Origin: Pseudotabrizicola sp.
GTDB lineage: Bacteria > Pseudomonadota > Alphaproteobacteria > Rhodobacterales > Rhodobacteraceae
Length of the DNA stretch: 64,000 bases
NCBI RefSeq assembly: GCF_030684215.1
Contig: NZ_JAUXOV010000013.1
Location: forward strand, 16,866 to 80,865
Reading direction: 5' to 3'
Of this stretch, positions 35,572 through 45,850 are shown in pieces. Position 1 is the first letter of the stretch, and every line of letters starts with the position of its first letter. Both the position numbers and the translations under genes were made by a program. Under the pieces are notes generated by a model that was not told the origin of the DNA, ran no database searches, and saw only the letters and a list, made by a program, of their open reading frames with translations.

Positions 35572-36258
35572 ATGCAAGACCTCAACGCCGCCCCAATTAA
35601 CCCGCTGCCGCTGGTGGTCTGGGTGCTTGCCCTGCCGATCATCGCTATGGAGTTGGTGCTAAGTGCCGCAGGCGCCGGGTTGCTGGGCGGGGCCGAGGGG
35701 ATTGGCTGGCGTTTGCAGGCGCTGGAACGCTTTGCCTTTTCACCGGACCTGATGCGCTATTTTCTGGACACCGGGCAGTTTCCGCTCGACGGGGTGCACA
35801 GGCTGGTCAGCTATCCGTTTGTGCATGGCAATCTGACCCATGTGGTCTTTGTGGTCGTTATCCTGCTGGCGCTGGGCAAGATGGTGGGTGAGGTGTTCCG
35901 CTGGTGGGCAGTCCTGCTGATCTTTTTCACCTCGGCTGTTGTAGGGGCCTTGGTCTACACTTTGGTTCTGCCGGGGGTCCGGGCACCGCTAATCGGTGGC
36001 TATCCGGCAGTTTACGGGTTGATCGGCGGGTTTACCTTCTTGCTTTGGGTCAATCTGGCGGCGGTCGGGGCTAACAAATTCCGGGCCTTTACGTTGATCG
36101 GGTTCTTGTTGGGCATTCAGCTTTTGTTTGGGCTGCTGTTTGGCGGGGGATATCAATGGGTGGCCGACCTGACCGGGTTTGCGACAGGGTTTGTGCTATC
36201 GTTCGTGGTCAGCCCCGGCGGTTGGGCGCGGGTTTTGGAAAAAGTGCGTCAGCGGTAG
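35572..36258 (+). CDS. Rhomboid-fold membrane protein lacking the catalytic dyad
   Basis: A 228-aa, six-to-seven-helix membrane protein with the rhomboid layout: YPFVHGNLTHVVFVVVILLALGKMVG (the L1/TM2 HxxxH-like stretch) and later GGYPAVYGLIGGFTFL, where active rhomboids have GxSx. Pro replaces the Ser. The TM6 His region reads ADLTGFATGF, with Asp in place of His. I read it as a pseudo-protease. GGAGAACGCC supports the start at 35572 rather than 35524. Function unknown, perhaps membrane-protein binding. Confidence 0.8.
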   Translation: MQDLNAAPINPLPLVVWVLALPIIAMELVLSAAGAGLLGGAEGIGWRLQALERFAFSPDLMRYFLDTGQFPLDGVHRLVSYPFVHGNLTHVVFVVVILLALGKMVGEVFRWWAVLLIFFTSAVVGALVYTLVLPGVRAPLIGGYPAVYGLIGGFTFLLWVNLAAVGANKFRAFTLIGFLLGIQLLFGLLFGGGYQWVADLTGFATGFVLSFVVSPGGWARVLEKVRQR

Positions 36259-36389
36259 GTGCCCTCTGTGCTGCGTTTGCCTTTCCAACATTAAATCAAG
36301 TGGTTGGTTTTTCGCTAAGGCATTTCCCTTTGTGGCCGGTCATCCAGCCCTGCGGCTTCGATCGCGGGGAAGCCCGGATGGAGGCCGGG

Positions 36390-37937
36390 TCAGTTCGGTT
36401 TGCGGGTGAGCCCGGCCTTGAAATCCGAGAGCCGGAACGCGCCGATCATCGCACCAATGGCAAAATAGCTGACAATGCCGGCGCTGATGAGCAAGGCCAG
36501 ACCCAGATAGCGCAGACCGTCGGTTCCCAGCATCGGGCCAAGCATGGTCATGGCACCAAACAACACTACCCCCATCGCAAAGGCCGCCAGCACGATCCGC
36601 CATGACCTGGTGCGGAACCGGTCGTCAAACTGCGCCTCTGGCCCCATGCCGCGACTACCGCGCCAAAGTTGCCAGACCATCACCCATGCGGAAAGCGTGG
36701 TCGCCAGCGCTGCCGCGACAAAACCGATCACCGGCATCAGGCCAATGGCAATCGCAGCATTGATCACCATGCATATCACGGCATAGCGGAATGGGCGTCG
36801 CGTATCCTCGCGCGCATAATACAGCGGTTGCAGGACCTTCTGAAACACAAAGGCAGGCAGGCCCAGACCATAGGCGGCCAGCGCCATGGCGGTATTGGCG
36901 GTATCATCGGGACCAAAGGCTCCGCGCTGGAACAGCACCGCGCACAGCGGCATAGCGATGACCACTAGCGCCACCGCCGCCGGAAATGTCAGTGCCAGCG
37001 CAAATTCTGTCCCGCGATTAAAACTGTCTCGCCCGCCCTGTGCATCGCCTGCCCGCAACCGCCGAGACAGGTCGGGAAGCAGCACCGTGCCGATCGCAAT
37101 GCCGACCACGCCCAAGGGCAACTGATACAGTCGGTCGGCATAGGACAGCCAGGCCACCGCGCCTTCGGTGAAGCTGGCGACCTGGCGGCCCACCAACAGG
37201 TTGATCTGGATGACGCCACCCGCCAGCACGGCAGGGGCGGCGACGATGAACAGGTGTTTCAGCTCTGGCGTCATCTTCGGCCATGACGGAACCAGTGCAA
37301 AGCCGACGCGCGACGCCGCCCACCATGTAAAGGCGAATTGAGCCACCCCCGTCACCGGCACCGTCCACGCCAGTGTCAGCCCCATATCCCAGCCAAAATG
37401 ATTGGCCAGCAGCATGGAAGCGATAAACATCAGGTTCATCAGCACTGGCACAAAAGACGCTTCGGTAAAGCGGCCAAAGGCGTTCAGCACGCCCGAGAGC
37501 AGGGCCACAAGGCTGATGAACAGGATATAGGAAAACCCGATCCGGCCATAAAGCACCGCCAGATCAAAGCGTTCGTCGCCTGCAAAACCTGATGCCATCG
37601 CCCAGACCAGCCATGGCATTGCCAGCGTGCCCAGTAGTGAAAAAACGATCAAAATACCCGCAAGCCCGCTGAACGCATCGCGGGCAAAGCCCTTTGGGTC
37701 TTCGCCGCCTTCAAGCTTTTTGGCAAACATCGGCACAAAGGCCATGTTGAAAGCGCCTTCGGCAAAAAACCGGCGGAACATGTTGGGCAATGAAAATGCG
37801 ATCAGAAACGCCTCGGCCACCGGGCCTGCGCCCAGGAATGCAGCCATCATAATGTCGCGGGCAAAGCCTGCGCCGCGTGACAGCAGCGTCCAGCCGCCGA
37901 CCACCATGATCGAGCGGATCAGGCGGATTGGTTTCAT
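36390..37937 (-). CDS. murJ: Lipid II flippase MurJ (MviN)
   Basis: A 515-aa, about 14-helix flippase that moves lipid II to the periplasmic face for peptidoglycan synthesis. The N-terminus GWTLLSRGAGFARDIMMAAFLGAGPVAEAFLIAF and LPNMFRRFFAEGAFNMAFVP are highly characteristic. It overlaps the glnD stop by 4 bases, so it is translated from the same message. The gene pair glnD-murJ is common in alphaproteobacteria. Confidence 0.95.
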   Translation of the reverse strand: MKPIRLIRSIMVVGGWTLLSRGAGFARDIMMAAFLGAGPVAEAFLIAFSLPNMFRRFFAEGAFNMAFVPMFAKKLEGGEDPKGFARDAFSGLAGILIVFSLLGTLAMPWLVWAMASGFAGDERFDLAVLYGRIGFSYILFISLVALLSGVLNAFGRFTEASFVPVLMNLMFIASMLLANHFGWDMGLTLAWTVPVTGVAQFAFTWWAASRVGFALVPSWPKMTPELKHLFIVAAPAVLAGGVIQINLLVGRQVASFTEGAVAWLSYADRLYQLPLGVVGIAIGTVLLPDLSRRLRAGDAQGGRDSFNRGTEFALALTFPAAVALVVIAMPLCAVLFQRGAFGPDDTANTAMALAAYGLGLPAFVFQKVLQPLYYAREDTRRPFRYAVICMVINAAIAIGLMPVIGFVAAALATTLSAWVMVWQLWRGSRGMGPEAQFDDRFRTRSWRIVLAAFAMGVVLFGAMTMLGPMLGTDGLRYLGLALLISAGIVSYFAIGAMIGAFRLSDFKAGLTRKPN

Positions 37938-40735
37938 TGTGTGGCCCGTTCCTTGCCTTCGGTGATGGCTTGGCGCAATTTCTTTTCCAGCGCGTCCTGT
38001 TTGGTTTTGGCGTGCATTTTAAGGCCGAACATGTCTTTCACATAAAAGCTGTCGACCACCTGCGCGCCATATGTCGCGATCACGGCGCTGGCAATGTAGA
38101 TGTTGTTGTTGGCCAAGGTGCGGGCCAGGTCATACAAAAGGCCGGGTCGATCACGGGTATCGACTTCGATGATGGTGTAGATGTCCGATCCTTCGTTGTC
38201 GAAGGTAACATGGGTCGGAAAGCGGAATTCGCTGTCGCGCTTTTTCACCTTATCGCGGTCTTTGAGCGCGTCACGCGCGACGACTTCGCCACGCAAGGTT
38301 TTGTCGATCATGCTACGCAGGCGTGGCAGGCGTGCCTCGTCATAGGGTTTGCCTTCGATATCCTGTATCCAGAACACCGCCGTCGCATAGCCGTCTTTGG
38401 ACGTATAGGTGCGGGCATCGACCACATTGGCCCCGACCAGCGCCAAGGCCCCGGCCAGCCGTGAGAAAATTCCCGGATGATCGGCCAGCGCAAAGGCGGC
38501 GCGGGTGGCGTCGCGGTCGGGTTCGGGGTGCAGGTCGATGCGAATCTCGTCATCGGCCAGCCCGCGCAGCAGGCGGGCGAACACGGCTTGCGTGTCGGTC
38601 GGCAGGCCCTGCCAATAGGGCGGGTAGTGGCGCGACAGTTCGGCGCGGATATCGGCTTGCGGCCAGTCAGACAGCGCCTCACGCAGGGCCTTTTTGCCCT
38701 CATCCTCGCGTTTGTCTCGGTTGATGTTTTCCAGCCCGTTTTCCAGCGCGCCCGCTGTTTCGCTATAGAGCCGCCGCAGCAGCATCGCCTTCCAGTTGTT
38801 CCATGTACCGGGGCCAACGCCGCGGATGTCGCAGACGGTCAGCACAGTCAGAAGATCCAGCCGCTTGCGGGTTTTCACCGCCTTGGCAAAATCGCGCAAC
38901 GTGCGTGGGTCACCGATGTCGCGCTTTTGCGCCATGTCGGACATCAAAAGATGATAGCGGACCAGCCATTCCACGGTTTCCACTTCTTCTGCCGTCAGGC
39001 CAAGACGTGGTGCGATCCGGCGGGCCATCTGCGCGCCGATGATGGAGTGATCTTCGGGTTTGCCCTTGCCGATGTCATGTAAAAGAAGCGCCACATACAG
39101 CACTTTGCGGTTCACGCCCGCGTCAAGGATGCCAGAAGCGACGGGCAGTTCCTCGACCAGTTCGCCGCGCTCGATTTGGGCCAGAACACTGATGGTCTGG
39201 ATGATATGCTCATCCACCGTGTAATGATGGTAGACGTTGAATTGCATCATCGCGACGATGCGTTCAAAATCCGGAATAAACGCTCCCAACACACCCAGTT
39301 CGTTCATCCGGCGCAGCGCGCGTTCTGGGTTGCCGTGTTTCAGCAACATGTCGATGAACAGGCGCACCGCTTCGGGGTTGTCGCGCATGTCGTCATCGAT
39401 CAGATGCAGATTGGCGGCGATCAGGCGCATCACATTGGGGTGCAGCAGATATCCAGTGCGCAGTGCTTCTTCAAAGATCTGCAGCAGGTTCAGCTTGTCG
39501 GAAAGAAATGCATCGGGGTTGATGACATCAATCCGGCCCTGCACCAACGCATAGCCTTCACGCACCCGCTTTTTGCGCTTGAAGATGCCGAACAGGCTGG
39601 CTTCTGGCTTGGCATGGCGGGCTTCAAGTTCGGTCAGAAAGATACGGGTCAATTCACCGACGCGGGTGGCGTGGCGGAAATAATCCTGCATGAAGATTTC
39701 AACCGCGCGACGGCCGTTTGCATCGCGGTAGCCCATACGGGCAGCAACCTCGACCTGCAGATCAAAGGTCAGCTGGTCCATGGCGCGTGCAGCGATATAA
39801 TGCAGATGGCAGCGAACGGCCCAAAGGAATTCCTCGGCGGTGCGGAAGGTGTCGTATTCTTCAGGGCGGAACAGGCCGATGGCTACCAGCTCGCGCGCGG
39901 CAGGAACGCGGTGCAGGTATTTGCCGATCCAATACAGCGTTTGCAGGTCGCGCAAGCCGCCCTTGCCCTCTTTGACGTTCGGCTCCAGCACATACCGCTG
40001 CCCGCCCTGACGCTTGTGGCGCTCTGCCCGTTCTGCCAGCTTGGCCTCAATGAACTCCGGGCCAGTGTTGCGGAACAATTCATTCCACAGCCGATCGCCC
40101 AGTTCGGTGGCAAGGGCTTCGTACCCGGCGATAAAGCGATGCTCCAGAAGGGCGGTGCGAATGGTTACATCTTCGCGCCCCAGACGCAGGCAGTCTTTGA
40201 CCGTGCGAGTGGCGTGGCCGACTTTCAGCTTCAGATCCCACAGCATGTAAAGCATGGATTCGACCACGCTTTCAGCCCATGGCGTTGTCTTCCATGGAGT
40301 CAGGAACAACAGGTCCACGTCTGAGGCGGGGGCCATTTCAGCGCGACCATATCCGCCAACCGCCAGCACTGCGATGCGTTCCGCCTCGGTGGGGTTGGAC
40401 AGCGGATGCAGCCAGCGGCACGCGACCTCTAGCGCTGTGCGCACCAATCCGTCGGTCAGAACCGACTGGCCCAGCACCAGCGCGCGGGCATCATGTGGGC
40501 GCAAGGCAAACGCTTCCGCCAAAGCCGCGTTCCCATGCGCGCGGGCCTCGGTCAGGTGACGGACTGCGATACCGCGCAAGGCACGGCTGTCAGTGGCCGA
40601 GGGCACTTCTTGCGCAATGGCGTCAAGGCAGGCGGCGGTGTCGATGATCTGGGTCGGTTGCAAAAGCATATCCGGCGCAGCCATAGCCTTGGTTGCGCCG
40701 GAAGTTGGCGATTGTGTTATGGCGGCACGCGCCAT
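37934..40735 (-). CDS. glnD: [Protein-PII] uridylyltransferase / uridylyl-removing enzyme
   Basis: The 933-aa nitrogen sensor that uridylylates PII proteins. The nucleotidyltransferase motif is AVGGYGRAEMAPASDVDLLFL (G127-G128, D139, D141). An HD hydrolase domain follows in the middle (YVALLLHDIGKGKPEDHS). Two ACT domains end the protein (about 740 onward; the last is YTIIEVDTRDRPGLLYDLAR). All four expected parts are intact. First gene of the glnD-murJ pair. Confidence 0.96.
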   Translation of the reverse strand: MARAAITQSPTSGATKAMAAPDMLLQPTQIIDTAACLDAIAQEVPSATDSRALRGIAVRHLTEARAHGNAALAEAFALRPHDARALVLGQSVLTDGLVRTALEVACRWLHPLSNPTEAERIAVLAVGGYGRAEMAPASDVDLLFLTPWKTTPWAESVVESMLYMLWDLKLKVGHATRTVKDCLRLGREDVTIRTALLEHRFIAGYEALATELGDRLWNELFRNTGPEFIEAKLAERAERHKRQGGQRYVLEPNVKEGKGGLRDLQTLYWIGKYLHRVPAARELVAIGLFRPEEYDTFRTAEEFLWAVRCHLHYIAARAMDQLTFDLQVEVAARMGYRDANGRRAVEIFMQDYFRHATRVGELTRIFLTELEARHAKPEASLFGIFKRKKRVREGYALVQGRIDVINPDAFLSDKLNLLQIFEEALRTGYLLHPNVMRLIAANLHLIDDDMRDNPEAVRLFIDMLLKHGNPERALRRMNELGVLGAFIPDFERIVAMMQFNVYHHYTVDEHIIQTISVLAQIERGELVEELPVASGILDAGVNRKVLYVALLLHDIGKGKPEDHSIIGAQMARRIAPRLGLTAEEVETVEWLVRYHLLMSDMAQKRDIGDPRTLRDFAKAVKTRKRLDLLTVLTVCDIRGVGPGTWNNWKAMLLRRLYSETAGALENGLENINRDKREDEGKKALREALSDWPQADIRAELSRHYPPYWQGLPTDTQAVFARLLRGLADDEIRIDLHPEPDRDATRAAFALADHPGIFSRLAGALALVGANVVDARTYTSKDGYATAVFWIQDIEGKPYDEARLPRLRSMIDKTLRGEVVARDALKDRDKVKKRDSEFRFPTHVTFDNEGSDIYTIIEVDTRDRPGLLYDLARTLANNNIYIASAVIATYGAQVVDSFYVKDMFGLKMHAKTKQDALEKKLRQAITEGKERATQ

Positions 40736-40744
40736 GGTGTTGCC

Positions 40745-41923
40745 TTATGACCCGAAGCCGCCGAAGCTGCGCGGCGCGGGGTCGATGATCACAACCTGAT
40801 TGTTGCGGATCTGTGCCACGGCCAGACCACGTTCGTTCTGCCCGTCAGAGCGCAGGCGGAAGACGCCGTTGACACCAACAAAACCAGCCGATTGGGTCAG
40901 TCCCTGCCCGGTCAGCGCATTCGGGCGGCCTTGTTTCAGCAAGGCCCCGATGGCGGCAATACCATCATAGGCCAGACCGGAAATCGGGTGTGGTGCCTCG
41001 CCGAAGGCGGTCTGATAGCGGGATTGGTATTGTTGATAAAGTGCCGGATCGGGCAATGCGAACCAGCCCCCCTGTACGCCGGGCAGAGCAAGCGTGGCTT
41101 GCGGGATATCCCAGCGGGTCAGGCCAATAAACTGGGTCACAGCCGGGCCAAGCCCGTTGTCGGACAGCAGCTGGCTGACCAGCGGCAACGCGCCCGCTGT
41201 ATCAGCGGTCAGGAACACTGCATCTGCGCTGTTTGCTTTGGCGGCAGCCGCAAGCCGTGGCGCGGCCGAGACCACCCCATTTTGGGAAAACTCATATGAG
41301 CCGACCGCCACGACCGAGCCACCAGCGCGGGCCACGCCCTGTTCAATCGCCACGCGGCCCAACTGTCCGGCGGTGTTCTGGTCATGCACGACCATGATCC
41401 GGCGTTTGCCGTTGCGAACAGCATAGCTCGCCAGCCGCTGAGCGGTGTTGCCGAAGGTGGGGCCAAGGATGAAGACGTTGCCTCCGGCGATGTCGGGGTT
41501 GTTCGAGAAGGCCAGCACGTTGACGTTACGCGCACGGGCTGCGGCCCCGGCCGCGTTCGCCTCCTGGGCGAAAACCGGGCCAAGGATGATCTTTGCCCCG
41601 TCATCAATTGCTTTGGTTGCCATGGCCTGCGCTGTGCCGGGCTGGCCAGCGGTGTTGTAAACGCGCAGGTCAATCCTGTTGCTGCCAAGATCGGAGATTG
41701 CCAGCCGCGCGGCGTTCTGCAACGACCGCGCCAGTAACTCGTCGCTTGCCTGACCGGACCCCGAGGGCACCAGCAGCGCCACAATGACAGGGGCGGACGA
41801 ATCAACGGACGGCCCACCGGCACCGGGGCCAGTGGTTGGTTGGCAAGCGGCCAGGGCAAGAGCGGCAATGGCAAGGGCCGCATGACCCAGCGACTTGCGG
41901 GCACGGCTTATAACAGACAACAT
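40745..41923 (-). CDS. LpoA-like penicillin-binding-protein activator lipoprotein
   Basis: A 392-aa lipoprotein with lipobox ALALAACQP. The mature part is a type I periplasmic-binding-protein fold (VIVALLVPSGSGQASDELLARSL, MVVHDQNTAGQLGRVAIEQG), the pattern annotated as penicillin-binding-protein activator or Leu/Ile/Val-binding-like. AGGAAG supports the start at 41923. Divergent from rsmI, a placement typical in this order. Its partner synthase is not in the window. Confidence 0.85.
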   Translation of the reverse strand: MLSVISRARKSLGHAALAIAALALAACQPTTGPGAGGPSVDSSAPVIVALLVPSGSGQASDELLARSLQNAARLAISDLGSNRIDLRVYNTAGQPGTAQAMATKAIDDGAKIILGPVFAQEANAAGAAARARNVNVLAFSNNPDIAGGNVFILGPTFGNTAQRLASYAVRNGKRRIMVVHDQNTAGQLGRVAIEQGVARAGGSVVAVGSYEFSQNGVVSAAPRLAAAAKANSADAVFLTADTAGALPLVSQLLSDNGLGPAVTQFIGLTRWDIPQATLALPGVQGGWFALPDPALYQQYQSRYQTAFGEAPHPISGLAYDGIAAIGALLKQGRPNALTGQGLTQSAGFVGVNGVFRLRSDGQNERGLAVAQIRNNQVVIIDPAPRSFGGFGS

Positions 41924-42010
41924 ATGTGCTTCCTCTTCCCGAACAGCGCAGCTTTGAAGGCTGAACTTACGGGCAATGGCGGACGAAGTAAACTTGTCAG
42001 GACCAGCCAG

Positions 42011-42922
42011 ATGACAGCCGAAAGCTCTGAAACCATTCCTTTTGCCCAGCATGAACCCTCGCCCCGCGAGATTCCGCCGGGCCTGCATTTCATAGCGACC
42101 CCGATTGGTGCTGCACGCGACATTACCTTGCGGGCATTGGACTTGCTGGCAGGGGCCGATATGCTGGCCGCCGAAGACACGCGTAGTTTGCGGCATTTGA
42201 TGGAAATTCATGGGGTTGCCTTGAAGGACCGCGTCGTTGTGCCCTATCACGAGCACAATGAGGCGCAGGCCCTGCCACGGTTGATGCGGGCGCTGAGCGA
42301 GGGGAAATCGGTGGTCTATGCATCAGAGGCGGGAACGCCTCTGATTTCGGACCCAGGTTTCGGGCTGGCCCGCGCCGCAATTGCCGAGGGTCTTCCCGTA
42401 TTGGCCGCGCCCGGAGCGTCGGCGGTTTTATGTGCTTTGACCGTCTCCGGCCTGCCGACAGATCGGTTTCTGTTTGCGGGGTTCCCACCCTCGGCCAAAT
42501 CTGCACGGCGCAGCTTTCTGAACGATCTGGTACGGATCGGCGCGACGCTGATCCTGTATGAAAGCCCAAAGCGGATTAGAGAAACATTAGGAGAATGCGT
42601 GCAATGCTTCGGAGAAGACAGACAGGCAGTGATGTGCAGGGAACTCACTAAGCGATTCGAAGAAGTGACCCGCGGCACATTGGCTGATCTGGTGGGAGCC
42701 TATGAAAGGCGCGACGTAAAGGGTGAGATTGTTTTGCTGATAGACCGTGGCGCTGTTGTACAGGCCGATCAGGAAACGGTAGAGGCAGCATTGGACCGCG
42801 CCATGGAAAGCATGTCGGTCAAGGATGCGGCTGGGGCGATTGCCGATGCCTTTGGGCTGGCACGGCGGGAAGTATATCAGCTCGCCTTGGCGCGGGTGAG
42901 GTCAGGAAAGGATGCGGGATGA
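42011..42922 (+). CDS. rsmI: 16S rRNA 2'-O-ribose C1402 methyltransferase
   Basis: A 303-aa SAM-dependent rRNA methylase. GLHFIATPIGAARDITLRAL, AAEDTRSLRHLMEIHG, VVYASEAGTPLISDPGF and VLAAPGASAVLCALTVSGLP are the RsmI set. The ATG at 42011 is used; the open frame extends upstream into the lipoprotein promoter and is not coding there. It overlaps yraN by ATGA. Confidence 0.95.
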   Translation: MTAESSETIPFAQHEPSPREIPPGLHFIATPIGAARDITLRALDLLAGADMLAAEDTRSLRHLMEIHGVALKDRVVVPYHEHNEAQALPRLMRALSEGKSVVYASEAGTPLISDPGFGLARAAIAEGLPVLAAPGASAVLCALTVSGLPTDRFLFAGFPPSAKSARRSFLNDLVRIGATLILYESPKRIRETLGECVQCFGEDRQAVMCRELTKRFEEVTRGTLADLVGAYERRDVKGEIVLLIDRGAVVQADQETVEAALDRAMESMSVKDAAGAIADAFGLARREVYQLALARVRSGKDAG

Positions 42923-43272
42923 GCGGGCGCAAAAGCTATTATGCCGGGCTATCGGCCGAAGATCAGGTTGCACAGCTTTATAACCGGTCCGGTCGGCAGG
43001 TGATTGCTCGACGTTGGCGTGGACCGGGCGGTGAGATTGATCTGATTGCCCGCAATGGGGCGGAAGTCATATTTATCGAGGTGAAGCAAGCGCGCAGTCA
43101 TTCCATCGCAGCAGAGCGCATTTCGGAACGGCAGATGGCGCGGATCTACGCATCGGCGTCGTGTTTCTTGGGTGGGGAGCCCGGCGGACAAGACACGCCG
43201 GCACGATTCGATGTGGCGTTGGTCGATGGAATCGGCCGCATCGAAGTTCTGGAGAACGCATTCGCAGCCTGA
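42919..43272 (+). CDS. yraN: YraN family endonuclease-fold protein (UPF0102)
   Basis: A 117-aa restriction-endonuclease-like fold protein. The core is GGEIDLIARNGAEVIFIEVKQA (the D...ExK catalytic pattern), followed by RISERQMARIYASASCFL. Overlaps rsmI by 4 bases. YraN is commonly found beside rsmI; its in vivo role is unsettled. Confidence 0.92.
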   Translation: MSGRKSYYAGLSAEDQVAQLYNRSGRQVIARRWRGPGGEIDLIARNGAEVIFIEVKQARSHSIAAERISERQMARIYASASCFLGGEPGGQDTPARFDVALVDGIGRIEVLENAFAA

Positions 43273-43329
43273 CGGTTTGCATCTTGTCCGCGATTGCGCC
43301 AAAGCTTGCGCGTTCACGGAGGATTGCCC

Positions 43330-44274
43330 ATGCCGCTAAAGGTTGCCCTGCAGATGGACCCGATCGGGTCGGTCAACATAAACGCCGACAGCACGTTTCG
43401 GATCGCCCTTGAGGCGCAGACGCGGGGGCATGCGCTGTTTTACTACACGCCGGACGGATTGGCTTTTGTCGAGGGGCGGGTGATGGCGCGGGGGTTCTGG
43501 ATCGAGCTCCGGCGCGAGGTTGGAAACCATGTGAGCTATGGCCCGGAGGTTGAGGTCGATCTGGCTGAGATGGATGTGGTCTGGCTGCGGCAAGATCCGC
43601 CGTTCGATATGGGCTACATCACCACGACCCATTTGCTTGAGATGATCCATCCGAAGACTTTGGTGGTCAATGATCCGTTCTGGGTGCGGAATTTTCCGGA
43701 AAAGCTGCTGGTTTTACGGTTCCCTGACTTGACCCCGCCTACGGCAGTTGCGCGGGATTTGCAGACCATCCGGGCGTTCAAGGCCCGGCATGGCGATATC
43801 ATTCTGAAGCCGCTTTATGGTAACGGGGGTGCGGGTGTTTTCCGGCTAGACCCGAATGACCGCAATCTGGCCAGTCTGCATGAAATGTTTACCGGAATGA
43901 ACCGTGAACCTTTGATCGTGCAGAAGTTTTTGCCGGCGGTGTCGCAGGGCGACAAACGGGTGATTTTGGTGAATGGCGAGCCGGTGGGTGCGATCAACCG
44001 GGTGCCGCAGGAGGGGGAGACCCGGTCTAACATGCATGCGGGCGGGCGGCCTGAGCAGGTGGGGCTGACTGCACGGGATCTGGAGATTTGCGCGGCCATC
44101 GGGCCGGTGTTGCGCGAAAATGGGCAGATTTTTGTTGGCATCGATGTGATCGGCGACTGGCTGACCGAGATCAACGTGACCTCTCCCACGGGGATTCAGG
44201 AGTTGGAGCGGTTTGACGGCACCAATGCCGCAGAGCGAATTTGGCAAGTGATTGAGGCCAAACGCGGGCTTTAG
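43330..44274 (+). CDS. gshB: Glutathione synthetase
   Basis: Joins gamma-Glu-Cys and Gly with ATP. This 314-aa ATP-grasp enzyme has [40 protein letters not shown], the ATP-binding [16 protein letters not shown] and the metal-binding [23 protein letters not shown] supports the start at 43330. Its stop overlaps the end of the convergent comM gene by 4 bases. Confidence 0.96.
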   Translation: MPLKVALQMDPIGSVNINADSTFRIALEAQTRGHALFYYTPDGLAFVEGRVMARGFWIELRREVGNHVSYGPEVEVDLAEMDVVWLRQDPPFDMGYITTTHLLEMIHPKTLVVNDPFWVRNFPEKLLVLRFPDLTPPTAVARDLQTIRAFKARHGDIILKPLYGNGGAGVFRLDPNDRNLASLHEMFTGMNREPLIVQKFLPAVSQGDKRVILVNGEPVGAINRVPQEGETRSNMHAGGRPEQVGLTARDLEICAAIGPVLRENGQIFVGIDVIGDWLTEINVTSPTGIQELERFDGTNAAERIWQVIEAKRGL

Positions 44275-45788
44275 GGTTTTGTGGACGGTGCAAATCGATA
44301 GCTGATCGCCTCGGCCACATGGGGCTGGCGGACATCGATTGACCCGTCCAGATCTGCAATGGTGCGGGCGACGCGCAGCACGCGGTGATAGCCGCGCGCA
44401 GTCAGGCCCATGCGTTCAGCTGCGCGGGAGATCAGGGCGCGGCCCTCGGCATCTGGGGTGGCGACCTCTTCGAGCCGTTTTCCTTCCAGATCGGCATTGA
44501 CGCGCAGGCTGGAGTCATCGGCATAGCGCAGGGTTTGCACCGCGCGAGCGCTGGCCACGCGGGCGGCGATGCTGGCAGAAGTCTCGCCTGTTGCGGGCAG
44601 GTCAAGGTCAGCATAGGCCACGGGCGGCACATCGACGCGCAGATCAAAGCGGTCCATAAGGGGGCCAGAGATTCGCCCAAGGTAGTCATCGCCGCACAAC
44701 GGCGCCTTGCCACAGGCGCGGGCCGGGTCTGTCAGGTAGCCGCAGCGGCAGGGGTTGGCTGCTGCGAGCAGCAAGAACCGGCACGGATAGCGGACATGGG
44801 CGTTGGCGCGGGCGACCATCACCTCGCCTGTTTCTATTGGTTGGCGCAGGGTTTCCAGCACTTGCCGGGGGAATTCGGGGAATTCATCCAAGAACAGCAC
44901 ACCGTTGTGGGCGAGACTGATTTCGCCCGGTTTGGCACCCTTTCCGCCGCCCACTATGGCAGCCATAGACGCGGTGTGATGCGGTTCACGGAACGGACGT
45001 TCCCGCGAGATGCCGCCTTCGGCCAACAGCCCCGCAAGCGAGTGGATCATTGAGGTTTCCAGCGCCTCGACCGCCGAAAGCGGTGGCAGGATGCCGGGCA
45101 GGCGGGCGGCGAGCATGGATTTGCCAGAGCCGGGCGTGCCGACCATCAGCATGTGGTGGCGGCCTGCGGCAGCGATTTCCATCGCGCGTTTGGCGCGTTC
45201 CTGGCCCTTCACCTCGGCCAGATCGCGGCCTCCGATCTTGGGCAGCACCTCGCCCGCCTCGGCGGGGGGCAGCGGGCATTGGCCGGTGTAGTGGCGCACC
45301 ACTTCATCCAGAGAGGCAGCGGCGAGGACTTCAGTGGCCCCCACCCACGCCGCCTCGGCCCCGCAGGCGCGCGGGCACAGCAAGGAGCGGTCACTTTCGG
45401 CGGCGGCCATGGCGGCGGGCAGCGCGCCGATGACGGCGATCAACCGACCGTCAAGCGACAGCTCGCCCAAGGCGACGGTGCCTTCCACCTCATCCTTGGG
45501 GATGATGTCGATGGCGGCCAGAAGCGCCAGTGCGATGGGCAGATCGAAGTGCGAGCCCTCTTTCGGCAGGTCGGCGGGTGACAGGTTGATGGTGATTTTT
45601 TTAGTGGGCAAGGCGATGGACATCGCGCTGAGGGCGGCGCGCACGCGTTCCTTCGCCTCGGACACCGCTTTGTCGGGCAGGCCGACGATGGTAAAACCGG
45701 GCAGTCCGGGCGAGATGGCGCATTGCACTTCAACAAGGCGGGCCTCGACCCCCTCAAACGCGACTGTATAGGCTTTGGCGACCATCAT
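44271..45788 (-). CDS. comM: ComM/YifB-type Mg-chelatase-like AAA ATPase
   Basis: A 505-aa hexameric helicase-like ATPase; ComM promotes branch migration during natural transformation. The N-terminal LonC-like part has [25 protein letters not shown]. The AAA core has Walker [15 protein letters not shown] and Walker [13 protein letters not shown]. The zinc-like [10 protein letters not shown] block and C-terminal [17 protein letters not shown] are present. The gene is intact, which matters because comM is a known insertion site for some Tn7-like islands. Confidence 0.93.
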   Translation of the reverse strand: MMVAKAYTVAFEGVEARLVEVQCAISPGLPGFTIVGLPDKAVSEAKERVRAALSAMSIALPTKKITINLSPADLPKEGSHFDLPIALALLAAIDIIPKDEVEGTVALGELSLDGRLIAVIGALPAAMAAAESDRSLLCPRACGAEAAWVGATEVLAAASLDEVVRHYTGQCPLPPAEAGEVLPKIGGRDLAEVKGQERAKRAMEIAAAGRHHMLMVGTPGSGKSMLAARLPGILPPLSAVEALETSMIHSLAGLLAEGGISRERPFREPHHTASMAAIVGGGKGAKPGEISLAHNGVLFLDEFPEFPRQVLETLRQPIETGEVMVARANAHVRYPCRFLLLAAANPCRCGYLTDPARACGKAPLCGDDYLGRISGPLMDRFDLRVDVPPVAYADLDLPATGETSASIAARVASARAVQTLRYADDSSLRVNADLEGKRLEEVATPDAEGRALISRAAERMGLTARGYHRVLRVARTIADLDGSIDVRQPHVAEAISYRFAPSTKP

Positions 45789-45850
45789 TCACCCCGATCC
45801 CTTGGCAAAGGGTTAACGGGACAGAGTTAGTGAATGATTAACGCGCGGGG

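Noticed and set aside
39176..40324. 382-aa plus-strand open frame opposite glnD
   Set aside because: glnD is intact with all domains; this frame has no domain of its own.
44271..45788. comM as the insertion target of the Tn7-like element
   Set aside because: comM is complete and lies 34 kb from the element.
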